Shown here: positions 22,301-37,300 of the stretch, in pieces
Layout: every line of letters begins with the position of its first letter
Position numbering within the stretch: position 1 is the stretch's first letter
DNA from: Cydia pomonella
Taxonomy: Eukaryota; Arthropoda; Insecta; Lepidoptera; Tortricidae
DNA length: 64,000 bases
NCBI RefSeq assembly: GCF_033807575.1
Contig: NC_084730.1
Location: 9,159,986 to 9,223,985, forward strand
Direction: 5' to 3'
Program-made: the position numbers and the translations under genes
Notes under the pieces: model-generated
What the model was told of the DNA's origin: nothing
Seen by the model: the letters and a program-made list of their open reading frames with translations, nothing else
Databases searched by the model: none

Positions 22301-25300
22301 TCATCCGATTAGCAACGATTCGATTAAAATATTAAGCAGATTCTTTTAATGATGAATTCTGGAAATAACGCTTTCTTACTAGGACAGATTTTATGTATAT
22401 TTAATTTCGAAAAGGCCAGGTACAATCAGCAGATATCTGAGATACTGGCCACTTTAAGATAAAGTAATTAATAGATAGTTCTTAATGACAATGTCACAAT
22501 GGTTATGTGATTTTCTGACCTACTCAGAATCCGGCATTATGAGAATCTGAAGAGCTAGGAATTTGAGATCTTAATAACCTGACATCTTAGGAACTTGGAT
22601 AACTAATAAAATGCTCTATACATTACTCAGAATCAGAATTAAATAGAAACTGGCAACATTAGAGTCATACTTACTCAGATTTTGGCCTAAAACTCAACTG
22701 GTTTAATACGAACCCTTGCCCCGCCTAAAGGTCAAATTCGAAGCACGCAGTTGTCTTAGAATTTACGCATCTTCAGAATAATTATTGAAGGTCATATCGA
22801 TTCCGATAAATCTTGAGAAAACCAGAATAAGCGTAATAGTCAAGCCAATGACGTGTTTTCCCACAACCTTGTTATGATTGCCAGAGAATTATATATTGAC
22901 GTTAAACACGTGTTGACCTCACGTCACGGAACTCTAGGGCCTCGTATCATTATTTTGTTAAGACAATTATTGGTTACTAGGTTTTGTCCGCGGCTTTGTC
23001 TGCGTCTGATCATGATGATAATTCAGAAATAATATCGTATTAGGTATTTTTTCCCGGATACAAACTATAGGGAGCGTGCATGAACTGTAGGAGGCAGCAC
23101 AGGAGCCGTCAGATTTTTGGCGCGAGGCGTAAATATGATGTATTTTGTTCCGATGTAGCCCACAAGATGGCAGAACCTACTATGCACAAGAAAACACTTG
23201 ACGTGTAAATGTGCCCGTTTATGGTTTCGATTCAGACCACAAGATGGCAGAACCTCCAACGCGCACGGTCCCTATGGTCATACCAAATTTCGGACCCGGG
23301 TACGTCCTTAAACTACGTCCAAAAGAGAGGTATGGGCATTGTGAATGTCATCTCGCGCGCTTTGTGTGGTAGGGCATAGTGCAGCGGATATCATTCCAGA
23401 TCTAGAGCAGAGCCCAACTGGGGAAGTACCTCCACCTTACAGAAAACAGCAGCCAAATAACACTAGACCCTACTCATAGTGTTGTGTTCCTGCCGGTGAG
23501 TAAGGTTGCCAGAGCTCAATGAGGGGGGGCGGGTTTAGGGTCGGCAACGCGCATGTAACTCCTCTGGAGTTGCAGGCGTACATAGGCTACGGATACAAAT
23601 AAAGCCTTTTATTACCCAACTATAAATGTTACAAATATAATAGAGAACACATTTTTTTTAAATTTAGAATACAATAAGAAGAAATTAAAACTAAGTTTCA
23701 TTATTGTTTATATGTGGGTTTGTCAATTTTTGGACGTGGGCCTCCTCCATGTTACACCAAAGTTTTCGAATTTATTATATGTATATTTATATATATTGAT
23801 ACTAGGTATAATGTAAGTACAGGTAATTATGAGGAATAATAATTTAATCGCCATTTTACAACTGTCAAAGTAACCCCATAACTTTCTAAAGTCACCCCAT
23901 TTTACGTAAAAAATCTTATAACATATCAATAGACATTTGCCATGAGCGATCAATTCCTAATTGCCTACCATTAGTATAACATCGATAAATTCATCGTTTG
24001 TAACTAAGTTATATGCTAATACTATGTTTAACATAACAGGTAGATACAGACTGTATGTGTCACACAGTCATCGTTGTAATCCGACATTGACTAGCTTGTT
24101 ATAATAACTTATATCAAGGCGAAGGGTAGGGCAAGCTCTTTCCATACAAACTTTATGCGCGTTTTTCTTCCTTTGTGTTTGCGCTACAGTTATTTTTGGT
24201 AAATATGCTTATTTTTCTGTTTGCTAGGGCTTGATGTATTATTATTTTTAACTAACTGCTTTGGCTCAGCGATCCAAAAAGAATCTTGGCCTCCGAAACG
24301 AGAGAACGCCACCTGTCCCGATCCAGCGCGGTTTCCTGCCATGAATAATATTAATAATATTTTTTTTAATAAAGAATAATTTCTACATCAAGTTCTGCGT
24401 ATATCCAATATATGCAAGCAAAAAATGAAATTAAATGCTATAGTGCCAAAACTAACGAATAAAACTTGCACAAGGTTTGTATGGAGAATGCCTTGCCCTA
24501 CCCTGCGCCTCAAGTAAGATACAATAGGTTTAGAAACGGATTACTGCACCTTAACAGATCAAACGACAACCTAGTTGGTTATTTAGTTCTTCTACTGTAA
24601 TAATCTTTACAGTACATATGGTGCTACTTTACCGCACTAGTGCGAAAATTTGCATATTACGTTATTGAGTCGAACATTTAAATGGCCATATGTACTGTAA
24701 AACGTTGTACGATACATGTGCGAATAGGTAATTCGCAACTCGTGTCGATTTAAAACACTCCCTTCGGTCGTGTTTTAATTTATCGCCACTCGTTTCGAAC
24801 TTCCTATTTTTCGCACTTGTATCGTAATGTACTATTATCTACATGCAATACAAAGCCTGACAAGATATTAGTTGTCTCTGAGATAGAAAACTATCTCGAT
24901 ACCTAAAGCAGTAGGGAACAAATCGATTTATTTTATAAAATATTTTTTGATATGTGTTTTTTAAGAAGTTACACTACGTCTATAAATTATAAACTGAAAT
25001 AGATATCATACACTAAAGTAAAAGTGACCAAGTCCACCGGTGGCCGCGTAAGCTGAAGACGCGGGTTAGATTCCCGCCTTCGGCTTCGCCTTGTAGCCTC
25101 GGTCCGCAAGATGAATTTGCCTATCGGGTAACCTTTAGGCAAATTCGGATGGTAAGGTTCAAGGGAGTAGTCAGCCAGTGAACTAGGGGGGGGAATATAC
25201 TACCGGTGGCGGGGGGGGGGGGGGGGGGGCTCGCAGACGCCCCAGAAGGGCATACATTGTATGTAAAATATGAGCTCCAGGTGGGGGCAGCTATAGCCCC

Positions 25301-28300
25301 CCTCCCCACCCTACCTGTCTGCGCCCATAGTAAGGTTATGTATCCACATCAGAATCACCTGGCGGAAAAAAGCCCGGCAGGTTGAATATCGCTGCTGTAT
25401 GGTACGTTAAATACTAATTAATCTTGCTAACTAATAGTGTTTAAATAAATGTCACGAAATAATTATAATTGATAGTACAAATGTGTTATTGACATGCCAT
25501 TATTGCAAATGCATATACGGATGTCTAGAATATGAATTCAGGAAAAATCTTAACACCGCGATGTAGGATTTCGCCGCTCCGTTCCAGCGCCATCTGCCAT
25601 GAAATTGGGTAAACTCACTTAGGTTTGATAGCGGCCAGCTTCTCCTCACTCAGCTGTTCGACCAGGTCCACCATGGTACGGGGATCCCCGGGGCTGTCGT
25701 AGAAGTCCTCCTTCACGGAGCCCCCGATGCGGCTGTGGGTGGCGTGCGCGTACGCCGTGGATACGTGCACGAACGATCTGGAATATGGTACTGGTTTTAT
25801 TGGTTGTTTACTGGTCTATCGTTTGACCGCCGGTTGACAAGTTAACGCAAAAGTGTACATTTTATATCGTTTTTGCATGTTTTATCATCGTACATATTAT
25901 AACTTACAATAAAACATTTTAAAAGGTAATAAATACAACAATTATGGAGTACCTAACATTGGCTACTTAGATTGCATCACAGTGAGATTACATAAACTTA
26001 GACTAAAACTAATCTTATACTTATCTAAAATTATACTAATTTAATTATAACTACAAAACTACAACACTTCACGAAATTTTTCATTTTCAGAACTATATCA
26101 TTGTAGTATGTGTACTATGCCTCACCCCCACATGTAAGTAGCTATAATATATAATAGCATGTACGCGTTACTTGATCAGAATATATTCGTATTTAGACAG
26201 CAACCGTTGTATAATTGACGCCACACCTTACATGGCGGTCCTGCCTGTGCGGGCTTGCGCTGCACTGGCGCCAGCCAGAAGAGAATTCCAAGGTTATCAT
26301 TTAGACTTTTTGTGTAAAATGACATTTAAATGCAGTAAAAATGAATAAATCGGCAGGACGATAACCAGTGATACTGATAATGCAAAAAACTTATTATGAA
26401 ACTGCGAAACTTTGTTTTTAATCAATGTGTGCTGCGTCAAAACGTGCAAATGGAAACTACCAATAATAAATATAAGTACATCGAATAAAAAGTATGTTCT
26501 GACTCCAGGACACAGTGAATAAAATCATAAGTCATAAAAAACAATAGGGTTGTTTCCAATTTTTTGAAACACTTGTATTACGTTCTATATTAACTAAAAG
26601 TTGCCCCAAAATTCAACTTTTATACTAAAAACGGCTTTAAATATGTTAAATTAACAAAATATATTTTGACAGATACTTTCGCGCCCAAAACGCTCTTTGA
26701 AAATTGTGTGACGTCACAGTTTACGGTTTGACACATAAATACATACACACGTAGAAGATACGAACTGTCAACTGACATTTGTCATTTGTTGTTTATCGCC
26801 TAACTGTCAACAGTGTCAATCCGAGAGTTGTGACGTCATCAGAATCTTCAAAGACGTTTCGAGTTTGGTCACGTGACGTGTGCCAAAAGATATTTTAAAT
26901 TCAATATTTACAAAAATATGGTCATTACAGGTCCCCTAAAAGTAGTTTAACATGTTCTTATAATCCAAAAGAATTTATTAGGATATTATTCTGCCCTAAT
27001 ATTTGTAGATGGAAACAACCCTATTGGTGAAAAATTCAAAGTGACATACAAAGGCAAACGTGGAGAAGTTTAACCGGTGTGCTATGCGACGACAGAATGC
27101 CCGTCCGCGTCAAGGGTAGAATTTATAAGACCGCTGTACGACCAGCAATGATTTATGGTGCCGAATGCTGGCCACTCAGAAAAGACCAGGCGCAACAACT
27201 ACATGTAGCCGAAATGAGGATGCTACGCTGGTCAGCAGGTGTAAACCTCACGGATAAAGTGGCAAATAAGTATATACGTGGAAGCCTGAAAGTAACACCG
27301 ATATCTGATAAGCTAGCCGAAACGAGACTACGCTGGTACGGACACGTTATGAGAAGGCCCGAAGACCATATGGCCCGTAAAGTGCTGGATATCGACACCG
27401 GTCCAAGAGGTTCCGGAAGGCCCCGTCTCACATGGTCGTCGGTAGTAAATAGTGACCTAGAAGCTCTAGAATTAGATCCAATGACGACCCAGAATAGAAC
27501 AAGCGTGCGAAAAGCGATTAGGAGAGCCGACCCCAACTGAATATGGGATAAGGCCGGAGAAAGAAGAAAGAAGAAGAAGATACAACTTATTAAAAATTGA
27601 CAATTTCAAATTAATAATATATCCATGCCATGATATTATGTGGTCTACGTGTGTTTGGTTCATAGGGATTCTACCCGGCAGTAAGGTGCAAGGACAACAC
27701 TGCAGAACTGATAATTAGCTAATTGGCTAATAGTGCTTATTCATTAGTTCAGTGTTTTTTTCCTATGTTTAAAAATGTACTAGTATTTTTTTCTTTTCAT
27801 AGTTTACGGTTTACGTATCTCGATTTTTTTTTAATTTGATTGTTTTTTTTTATATGCTATCGTATAATGTGTCGAAAATCAATGTGGGGAGTTATTTTTG
27901 TTATTGTTAATTTTAAGACTTAAAATGCTGCTTGATGACGAAACACGCATATGGTTAAAAGTAGGTACCGTTATTTATATAATTAAAAATATTAATTTCG
28001 AGGTTTTATTTTTTAGATTACAGACAGTTTTATTAGGGTTATTGAATTTTGTATTAGCATTTTGAATTGCATCGCATTTGTTTTATAATATACATTTGTG
28101 AGTTTATTTTTCTCTTTCACAATTGGATCCCTTCTAGCGCAACAGTACATGACATAATTACAACTCTAGATATTATAAATATGACACATGACGGCTTCGC
28201 GTGCATTCCATAAAGGGAATGGCATGCAATGCAATGTCTGTCATTACATCTTAAATTTCATAGTCTTCGTGCACTGTTTTGAATCAAATAAAATTATATA

Positions 28301-31300
28301 TAATACTTAACACTTAGAACATTTATATTTTAAAATACGTCGCAATTTGTTTCCACTTTTAACCATACATATATTAATACCTACTAGATTAGATTAACAT
28401 TGTATACAATTTAGAATTATTTTAGTTAAGTTTTAAGACATTTGTGAATAATAAGATGTATCTGATATGACATTTTAACTTTAACATGGATTTGACATTT
28501 TAATACAGAATTACGAAGTGAAGATAAGTAGTTAGTAAAATATATGAGAATGGTACTGCACAGAGATAAAATGGGAGTTTATGAAAAGTTATAGTTAAGT
28601 TGGTAAAGGTATATTTGTTTTGTTTCAATGATGGATTATATGGCAAGAAGTTTTGTTAAATATTTGTTCTTATATGTGTACTTAGAAAGGTATATCGTAG
28701 GGGTAAAATAAATATGTAAATTATTTGGTTTTGGAGATATTAATGGCAAGATGGAATTTGATTGATATTTGGATGCATTTAAGCAGTTGGGAAAACTGAT
28801 ATGTATAAGTTTTTCAAAGGACGATTATCCTGATCAACTAAGAGTTGTTGTAACTCTTATATATGTTTAAGTTTTCAGTGTTTGAGTTATTTGGTTACGA
28901 TTATGAATGAATTTTGTTTTGTAAAAATGGGAATTTATGAACGTTAATAATTAAAAAATACCTATCGTCTCGTCGGTGGCCCGAGAGGCGGCCTTGAGCG
29001 ATTAGATTAGCATGGGTACACCACGACACAAGACAGGTAGGGAATCCTTGGATGTCTGACCATGATTTGATCGAGCATCAATCGTGGGGACTCCTTGGAC
29101 ACATGGAAGGATATAATGTAAGGATGTGTTAAAGGAACTGCTTGAATGAATACAATATAAAGTATGTTTGCGCGCTTTAAAAAAAAACCTTAGGTCTTGA
29201 GCAAATAAATATAATTAACCGCGTTATTTTATTACAAGGTCGGCCGACCATGAAATATGCGTTGAATTGCGTTGTGTACCCGTGTCACAAGTAATGCACT
29301 ATTGAAATGAGTAAATATGACAGTATGGAACATTTAAAGACATAGTATAATTATATGAATATACATGTATGCATACATGAAGTTAATAAAAAAATCTTTT
29401 ATCACGGCTGAGACAGCATTAAATCATTTTGTTTATTGATTAGGGTTAACATATTTTTAGTTTTTCATTACATGTGCTTAATATAAAGTTTTTAAACATA
29501 TTTTTATCTTGTTAATTATGTAAAATAAATAATATAAAATGTTTTGTTTCGTCATCAAAGTGTGCAAAGTTATAAGAATTTGACATAATTTTTTTTTTAT
29601 TGTAACTAAACATTTAATTAGCACATTGGTGCTTCATCAAGAAAAGGTAGGTTAGTGGGGGCACGGTAGTGCCTCCAATGTATTTAAAAAAAAAAACATG
29701 ACTAAGTATATACTGTTATAGTATTTCTTGAGGTTCCCTTTTAATTAACAATTTAGGTAAAATTTTCGTTATTTATGGAATGGGGTGTTAAATATCAGAA
29801 TGGAAATTATATAATAAATCCATTTAAATTGTCAATCGTAGTCATAGTATTTTTTGCACTGGGTACATAAATTAATATATATATGTATGTATATTTAATT
29901 ATAGGTTATATTATTATATTATATTATAAAAAGACATTCTGATAAAAAATTATAACTAGAAATAAGCCCTATGTCCCGTTCCGACTGTCACCTGATCCAA
30001 TTCCAAATGTGCCAAAAATGCTAGCGGCATTGCCGCGTTGCACAGCTAGCGATATTTGCTGAACCAGGAAAGAGCCGGCACGGGGGTCGCTGCCCCTATC
30101 TCTCAAACGTCGCCCCAAAGTACTAATAAGTTTTTGGCCTCCACACACCAAGGCCCCGCAGTTTCTATTGCGACCGGAACAAAGTCGTACGCTGGTACCA
30201 AGTTTGCGTATTTATTATATTTTAATTTCGCAGCACTCTCGGCGGCCGCGCCTGCTAATTTGCTAGTATGGGTGATGTGGGAGGGGGCAAAGGTGCTAAC
30301 GCAAGTGGCGTCCCAAATCAGGCTGCGGCCTTTTGCCCAAGGTACCAGCGTAAGGCCGTCCGGTCGCTTACCGTCTGTGCGGCTTAAGCCCTGCGGCTCC
30401 AGGATACATGGTATATTGGCCGAGACCATGGTACGACGGATCAGCTCGTTGATGGCGTTATGTCTTGGTATTCGCCCCGCACATCGCAAGCAGCTTAAGC
30501 CGTGGTGCCCATTAGCCTCGACCATCGTCCCGCAGATGCAGCGATGGGTTTCGCATACCTTGCATCCTAGTCTTAAGGCCACTCCGACTCTTAATGTGTC
30601 ATCGTCTAAAAAGGTACCCAATTGCGGAGAAGGTAGTGCGTGCAGCCAGGCCCCGACTCGGGTTGCCTAACGGCTTTTAGTCTGGCCACATCTTCTACTT
30701 GTGGAGCGCTGTTCAATAGGCTGAAATAAGTGCGCTCACACAAGGTGTTAAATAATAATAAATAAAAATTAATTTAATTATAGTATAGTATAGTATATAG
30801 TAATTGGTTTAATTATAGTATATTTATGTAAGTTTATTACCGTTAGTATATATTATTTATCGCTATTTTTCTTGTTTTAAGTTACTTATTCTGTTTTTTT
30901 TTGTTTAATGCCTGCACGTACTATTGTTCCTGTTTAGCCTGATGGTTGACTGGTAGAGAATGCCTTTAGGCATTAAGTTCGCCATTTGTACTTTATTTGT
31001 TATATTGTGCAATAAAGTATAATAATAAAATCACCGGTCATCGCACAATTTTTTTATACCTACCTGGAAATAGTTTACGACTAAGTCATAGACCTACTTT
31101 GCATTCCATTTGCATAACTTAAAAAAACACGTGACACACCACAAGGTTAATGTTAATCGTTGGATCTGCTGGTTTTACAACATTTTTTAAATAATGTAAA
31201 TTTTAAGGTCATTGATCACCGAACTGGGCATTTAAATAGGTCATACTTTGATTATATCAGGGGGCTGATTTTTAAATTTCGAGCGCTTGAATTCGTCACT

Positions 31301-34300
31301 CGAAAATCTGTGGAAACCGGCGAATTGATAATTTAGAAATACGAGCAATAGAAATTGGGAATCTAGTGATATTGACCACTCGTTTTCAATTATATTAGTA
31401 TAATTTAAATGCCTAGTAGTGGAGATAACTTGAAGGGCACTCAAAATTCAAAAAATCGGCCCCCGGTATCGACCTAAGCTAGTTGAATAAAAGCTTTATT
31501 TACATAAAAGATTTATACAGAAGTAGTAACTAGCTTAAATCTAAAATAGGCCCTTGAGGCATTCTACGCAGGATGCTGCCGGCATTTCCTCGTTGTATCG
31601 CAATGCTGTGCGAGGAAGCCGCCAGCTCTTCGGTCACCAGTTACGTCAACTTAGACGCTTCACGATTTCTGCATTCTGCAACAAACTTGTGCGCGCTGGG
31701 ACCCCATGGACCTAGAGTTTCAACGCCAAATGGTACTCTCTACCGAGCCTCTTATATTTATTACGTTTCAAAATGTCAACACTTTCATTTAGTCCGTTGA
31801 AGGTGGGACGGTGCCAGTGTGTTTACGCAGATAGCATCCCACACTAACATACGTCCCAAGCTCCTCTGAATTTTAAATTAATTATCTGCAATTAATAATG
31901 GTGCTAGTTCAGTGGTGTCACTCATGAATTCGAGCCAATCGTGCAGTCTAACGCAAATAGTTGCGACCATCGCGCGCGTGATACGAACTCACTCATCAAC
32001 CAATCGCGTTATGGCGTTTAACTGCTTGAATTCGTGTTCGTGACACCGCTGTACTGGCCCCATTCTTATTACCCATAAGGCATGGACGGGCCATTATCTC
32101 CTAAAATAATATGTCAAATATTATCTCCTAAATAAATGAAAAATAAAGGTGCCATTCAGATGTCAACTCCAGCTGTATTACTGTTACGGCATTACTAGTG
32201 GGGTAGCGGGCGCTATGACTGTCAACGTCTTGAACGTTCTAATCGTGGCGGTAATGCGGCTGCGAATGTCACTCATTTTATTAAGGAAAGGGGTCCACTG
32301 ATTACCAGTCCTCCTGCAGTCTCTGGCCTTATCCGTCAGCCGGCCGTCCGAGACCAATAATGTCCACACATATAAGCGATTATTGCCAGCTTGCAATGGC
32401 CTGCCGCCTCTGCGACTACAGCAATTGAGAGTCCTCAGTTTTCAGTCGCCGGCAACGGGCTGATATAAGTTTGACAGGGCCCTATAAATTGACAGTTCGC
32501 CGGACGATATCAACCTGTCAGTTAATCGGAACAGGCCACACATTAACAGTTCTATTTCAGACCACACCGGTCCGACTGTCCGGCCGATATCTGTTGGCGT
32601 TGGCGCTGACCGGAATCATCAAGCGGCCAGACACGATCGATTAATGTTAGCCGTCAGGCCAAAATCTGAACGAGAACTGTTAATGTGTGGCCTTTTGCGA
32701 CTGACGGGCTGATATCGTCCGGTGGACTGGTAATCAGTGGACTCCTTGACAATAAAAGCGCCCGCTTTAAGGCAGTGTCTTACCTGAGCGAATAACTCGC
32801 GAACGCGAAGCGGCGCGGCGCGGGTGAATTCAATCCTTTGATACCTATGGAAGTGTCATTCGTGGGCGATCTCCGAATGCCGTTGGGCCGCGGCGCGGCG
32901 GCAAACCGCGGCGGTAAGACACTGCCTTAAAGCGGGCGCTTTTATTGTCAAGGAGTCCACTGATTACCAGAGTCATCGCCCACTAAGCCGCGCTGTAACT
33001 TAACTTAATTTAACTCCTACGAGTATTATTTAAATGAAGCGTACATAAATAAAAGAATGTACCCGGTCAATCCTCCGTCTTAATTGAGATGTTTGCAGTT
33101 TTTTCCTAACATTAGTGCTTAGTGCCTGCACGGTGATCTTACTTTGGTTCTTGTCGCTACTCAAAGACTCGTCGAAGGTCAGCTAGGTCAAGGTCACGGT
33201 CACCGCATCGTAATTTGACTGCTTTTTTTCTTTTTTTATGATCAAATGATTTATACTAGCCATAAAATAGGTAAAAACTGTAAAAACCGATACTATTTTA
33301 ACATTACTAATCACACGTTGAGCTTACTACCTAGTTTTAATTCATAGTTTGGTAATTATTTTACAAAAAAAAAAAAAACTTATAAGTTCACGAAAACATT
33401 CCCGCACCAAAAACTCCGATGTATGTTTATGATACAGGAGTTAAACAAGCAGACGAATCGCCATATTGTAAGCGATTACCATCGCCCATACTGACAAAAT
33501 TAATCCGAAAAATTCCTCGGCGCATTCCCCGTAATACATGAGATAGAAATTTCAGAGCGACGCTACATCTCTACGCAGCGACATGGAGATAAGCCGATCT
33601 GAAATACGCTGGCAGCCAACAAATCCGTTGGATGCGGTCTAGAGGGAGGAGCTGCTGGTACTGTAGTGCCCCTACCCACAGATGAGAGCAGTAGGTATAT
33701 ATGTAGGCGAACCTGCACCTTATAAAGCTGTAGTCGGTGGGCCGGCGTGAAAACTGTCTCGACCAACAGGTCGGGCTCAACGGAGCACACCGAGCTTTTT
33801 CGAGGCTAATTTAGCCTTACCCTCTTGACCGTGGAGCTGGAACTCAAACGAGATGTCGACGCCAAGGAAGGACGATACTAGCTGTGGTAGTTAGGGGAGT
33901 GCTATCAAAACAAGGTGACATTGATACAACGAACGCAAGCTTTTTTGCGGTAAATGCGCAAATCTGTTCTGTAGGGATGAAACGGACTATATTAATTCAA
34001 CCCCATTCTGAGATTTATTTTAGGATAGTTCTGTTTGATGACTAACTTGATATGTTTGCTGTCAAAGGACTGGTCAAGGTTATTCTAAAGGTCACGATTA
34101 CTGACAAAGGTCACTTATTTGTTTGACTCTTTGTTTGATGACTTACTTAATATGTTTACAGTCCTTTCCCAATAGCAACGCTTACATGGTCCCTCTAACG
34201 TTGGTTCTGATCATTACATGAAGTTGAAGAGGCTCGTCGAATATCAAGGTCAATTCTCAAGGTCACGGGGAGGTTATAAGGTCACATAGTTGGATTAGTT

Positions 34301-37300
34301 CTTTGATAACTTACTTGATATGTTTGCAGTCTTTTCCCAACAGTAACGCTTGCATGGTCCCTCTTACGTTAGTCCTTGTTGCTACACGAAGGGGCTCGTC
34401 GAAGGTCACAGTCGCTGCTACGTGAAAAATTATATTTACCTGACAAAAAATAAGATTATGAGTTTATTGTCCACTGCCGAAGGGACCGACTATTGAGGGG
34501 AACGGGGTACAAAAGGGCTTATTTATCTTGTTTACATGACAACTCTGCCTATCTGACAAAATCTTCGAGCAACACCGGCTTCCAACACGTCGAAAGGGAG
34601 GAGTCTAAGCGATATCTTACCGAACAAATCATTCTGCCAATTTTTGCGGGGGAAACGTGCACACAGTTGCACTTTTCACTCACTACATACAAAATCCAAT
34701 CTGTAATGACCACACAAATGCATAGAAAATGACACACATCAAAGACAAATCTTGTACACTTCGATTTCTTTTTGTGTACGGACGAGTCACGACATGCACC
34801 ACCATAGGTACAGTTGTACCAATGCTTCGGCAGAGGCCAAATAGTATGAATGCTGTCTCCCTTCCCGGTGTTGCTCGAAGGACAAAATACACGACCTCAT
34901 ACTATTAGTGATTCACAAATTCAAAATGCAAACAAATATTCTGTGAGTAGGTGACATGAAAATACATAGCAACATTTATAAATATAACAGCCAATACCTG
35001 GGTAAACATTACATTATAATGATCTTAAAGTAAATAAATACAACAATATAACAGAGATGTATATTCTCTAGGGTTAATAATACATTAAGAAATGTAAAAG
35101 GTCACCAATGTCAGAGAAAATATTGATGAGCTTTGGAGATCTAAAGACTCTCCAATCGTCAAAATAAGATTATAATATGAAATAAGTATTTCGCGTAATA
35201 ACCACTCGGTCATCCTGACAATTGACTGACTACGTGTGAGGCCCTTATTTTAGTTACATATTTGTATGTAGACACCTAAGACACCTCCTCACCTCTTTGG
35301 CTAATGTATACCAGTCTTGATCACTAGTATGCATGCCTAATTGTGTGATCGCAACGAAATGTGTTATTTAACAGCTCGGCCTATCTGACAAAATGATCGA
35401 CCTTACTCTGATAATAGTATGTCCTTGTTCCTTTTTTTGCTAGAGCATTTCTACATAGTCTTACCTCATTGGCTAATGTATACCAGTCTTGATCACTAAT
35501 GCCCATGCGTAGCTGTGTGATGTCACCATTGACAGCTGTTACTCGCTCTACGAAGCCTGGTTTACGTTTGTGTAGTCCATCGTATACCTGTCAACGCCAT
35601 ATTTAATCCTAATTATAATAGTGAGCTGGAATAGTTGACATTCTTTAGTTAAGATTTAATTATAAATATAGAGATACAAATACATACTGATAAAAAATAA
35701 AAAAACCATATATTACGTGAACATACTCTATAAAATTAATTAAATGATGAACTTAATACGTATATTTTATTTGTTAAATTACATCCACATCTTCAATAAC
35801 ATTATATAACAGAGAATGAGTTTCCTTGGTTAATTTAATAAACCAAATTTGTTGTGGAGTGGTCTCCATATGGTTAGAGATATACTCGTACATTATACAA
35901 GATGTTTTTGTGACGTCTGACCATACTCTAAGGGGCCAATATGTAGGTTATACTGAGCAACGTTTACTATGGGGCCAAATCTCAACAAAAAAATTGCCAT
36001 CTCATATATTTCGGCAAATCATATGTCAACGTTTTCTATAGACCAGCAGATTTTTTTCGCGATGTTGGGGTTGACCCTATAGTAAAATTGGTTCGGTATG
36101 ACCTACATATTCACCACTCAGAAAATGGTCAGATATAACAAAAACACCTAGGTAAATAGTAATAATTGGATAATTAAATAATATGAAATGGTGTTAATTT
36201 TTACCAAGCAGTAACGTCTGCGAGCATTACTACAAATTTTAAAATGACAGGAAAAAAAATAAAAAATAATGAAATTAAATGGAAATGGAATGGAAAAATG
36301 GTCGGCCTCCGTGGCTCAGTTGGCAAAAGCAATTTGACCGTTATTCCGTTATTTTATTGTTGTTTTTTGTTATTTTGTCTATGGTAAAATTATATCGAAA
36401 AGTATTATTTATTTATTGATTTTAAACTTTGTTCTACAATAAAAATAAGTATAAATGGCTGACTTAATGCCTTAAGGCAATCTCTACCAGTCAACCAACC
36501 ATAGGGCAAAACAGAAATTCTCGAATGTGTTGGTGTGTGAATATCTTACTGGATCTTGAAAGATTTTAGTGACACGCTCTTGCGAAGTCTGTCCTTTTTT
36601 CTCTCGAAGCAGAAGATACACTCGTTTGATGTCACACGACCTGACAGACAAACATACAATAATTAAATATTATTGATAAATTTTGTGACATACTTGTAGG
36701 TTTGGAAGCGCTGGTGGCCTAGCGGTAAGAGCGTGCGACTTGCAATCCGGAGGTCGCGGGTTCAAACCCGGCTCGTACCAATGAGTTTTCAGAACTTATG
36801 TACGAAATATCATTTGATATTACTAACACTATGGACATGGTCCGAAATAAAAATAAATTGAAAAATTGAAATTGATATTTACCACTCGCTTTTCGGTGAA
36901 GGAAAACATCGTGAGGAAACCGGACTAATCCTAACAAGGCCTAGTTTACCCTCTGGGTTGGAAGGTCAGATGGCAGTCGCTTTCGTAAAAACTAGTGCCT
37001 ACGCCAAATCTTGGGATTAGTTGTCAAGCGGACCCCAGGCTCCCATGAGCCGTGGCAAAATGCCGGGACAACGCGAGGAAGAAGAAGAAGACTTGTAGGT
37101 TTGGACGATTTTATATCATATTTCGTAACATACTTGAACTTTGTGACAAACCTAAAAATGCTAAGGTCAGTTTTCTGACTTGTGACATACCAAGCCGCGT
37201 AGCCAACGTACATATCGTCCACGCTCCGTGGCGAACGATACGCAACTGTCACAGTCGCACTAATATGGAAGAGTGATAGAGAGAGATAGCTACGATACGC

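Noticed and set aside
30056..30670. A 204-codon plus-strand gene
   Set aside because: Shadow of the minus-strand retrotransposon ORF at 30103-30621.
34493..34892. A host gene on either strand
   Set aside because: Frames overlap on both strands, the sequence contains an inverted match to itself and a related fragment at 35385; it behaves as a repeat.
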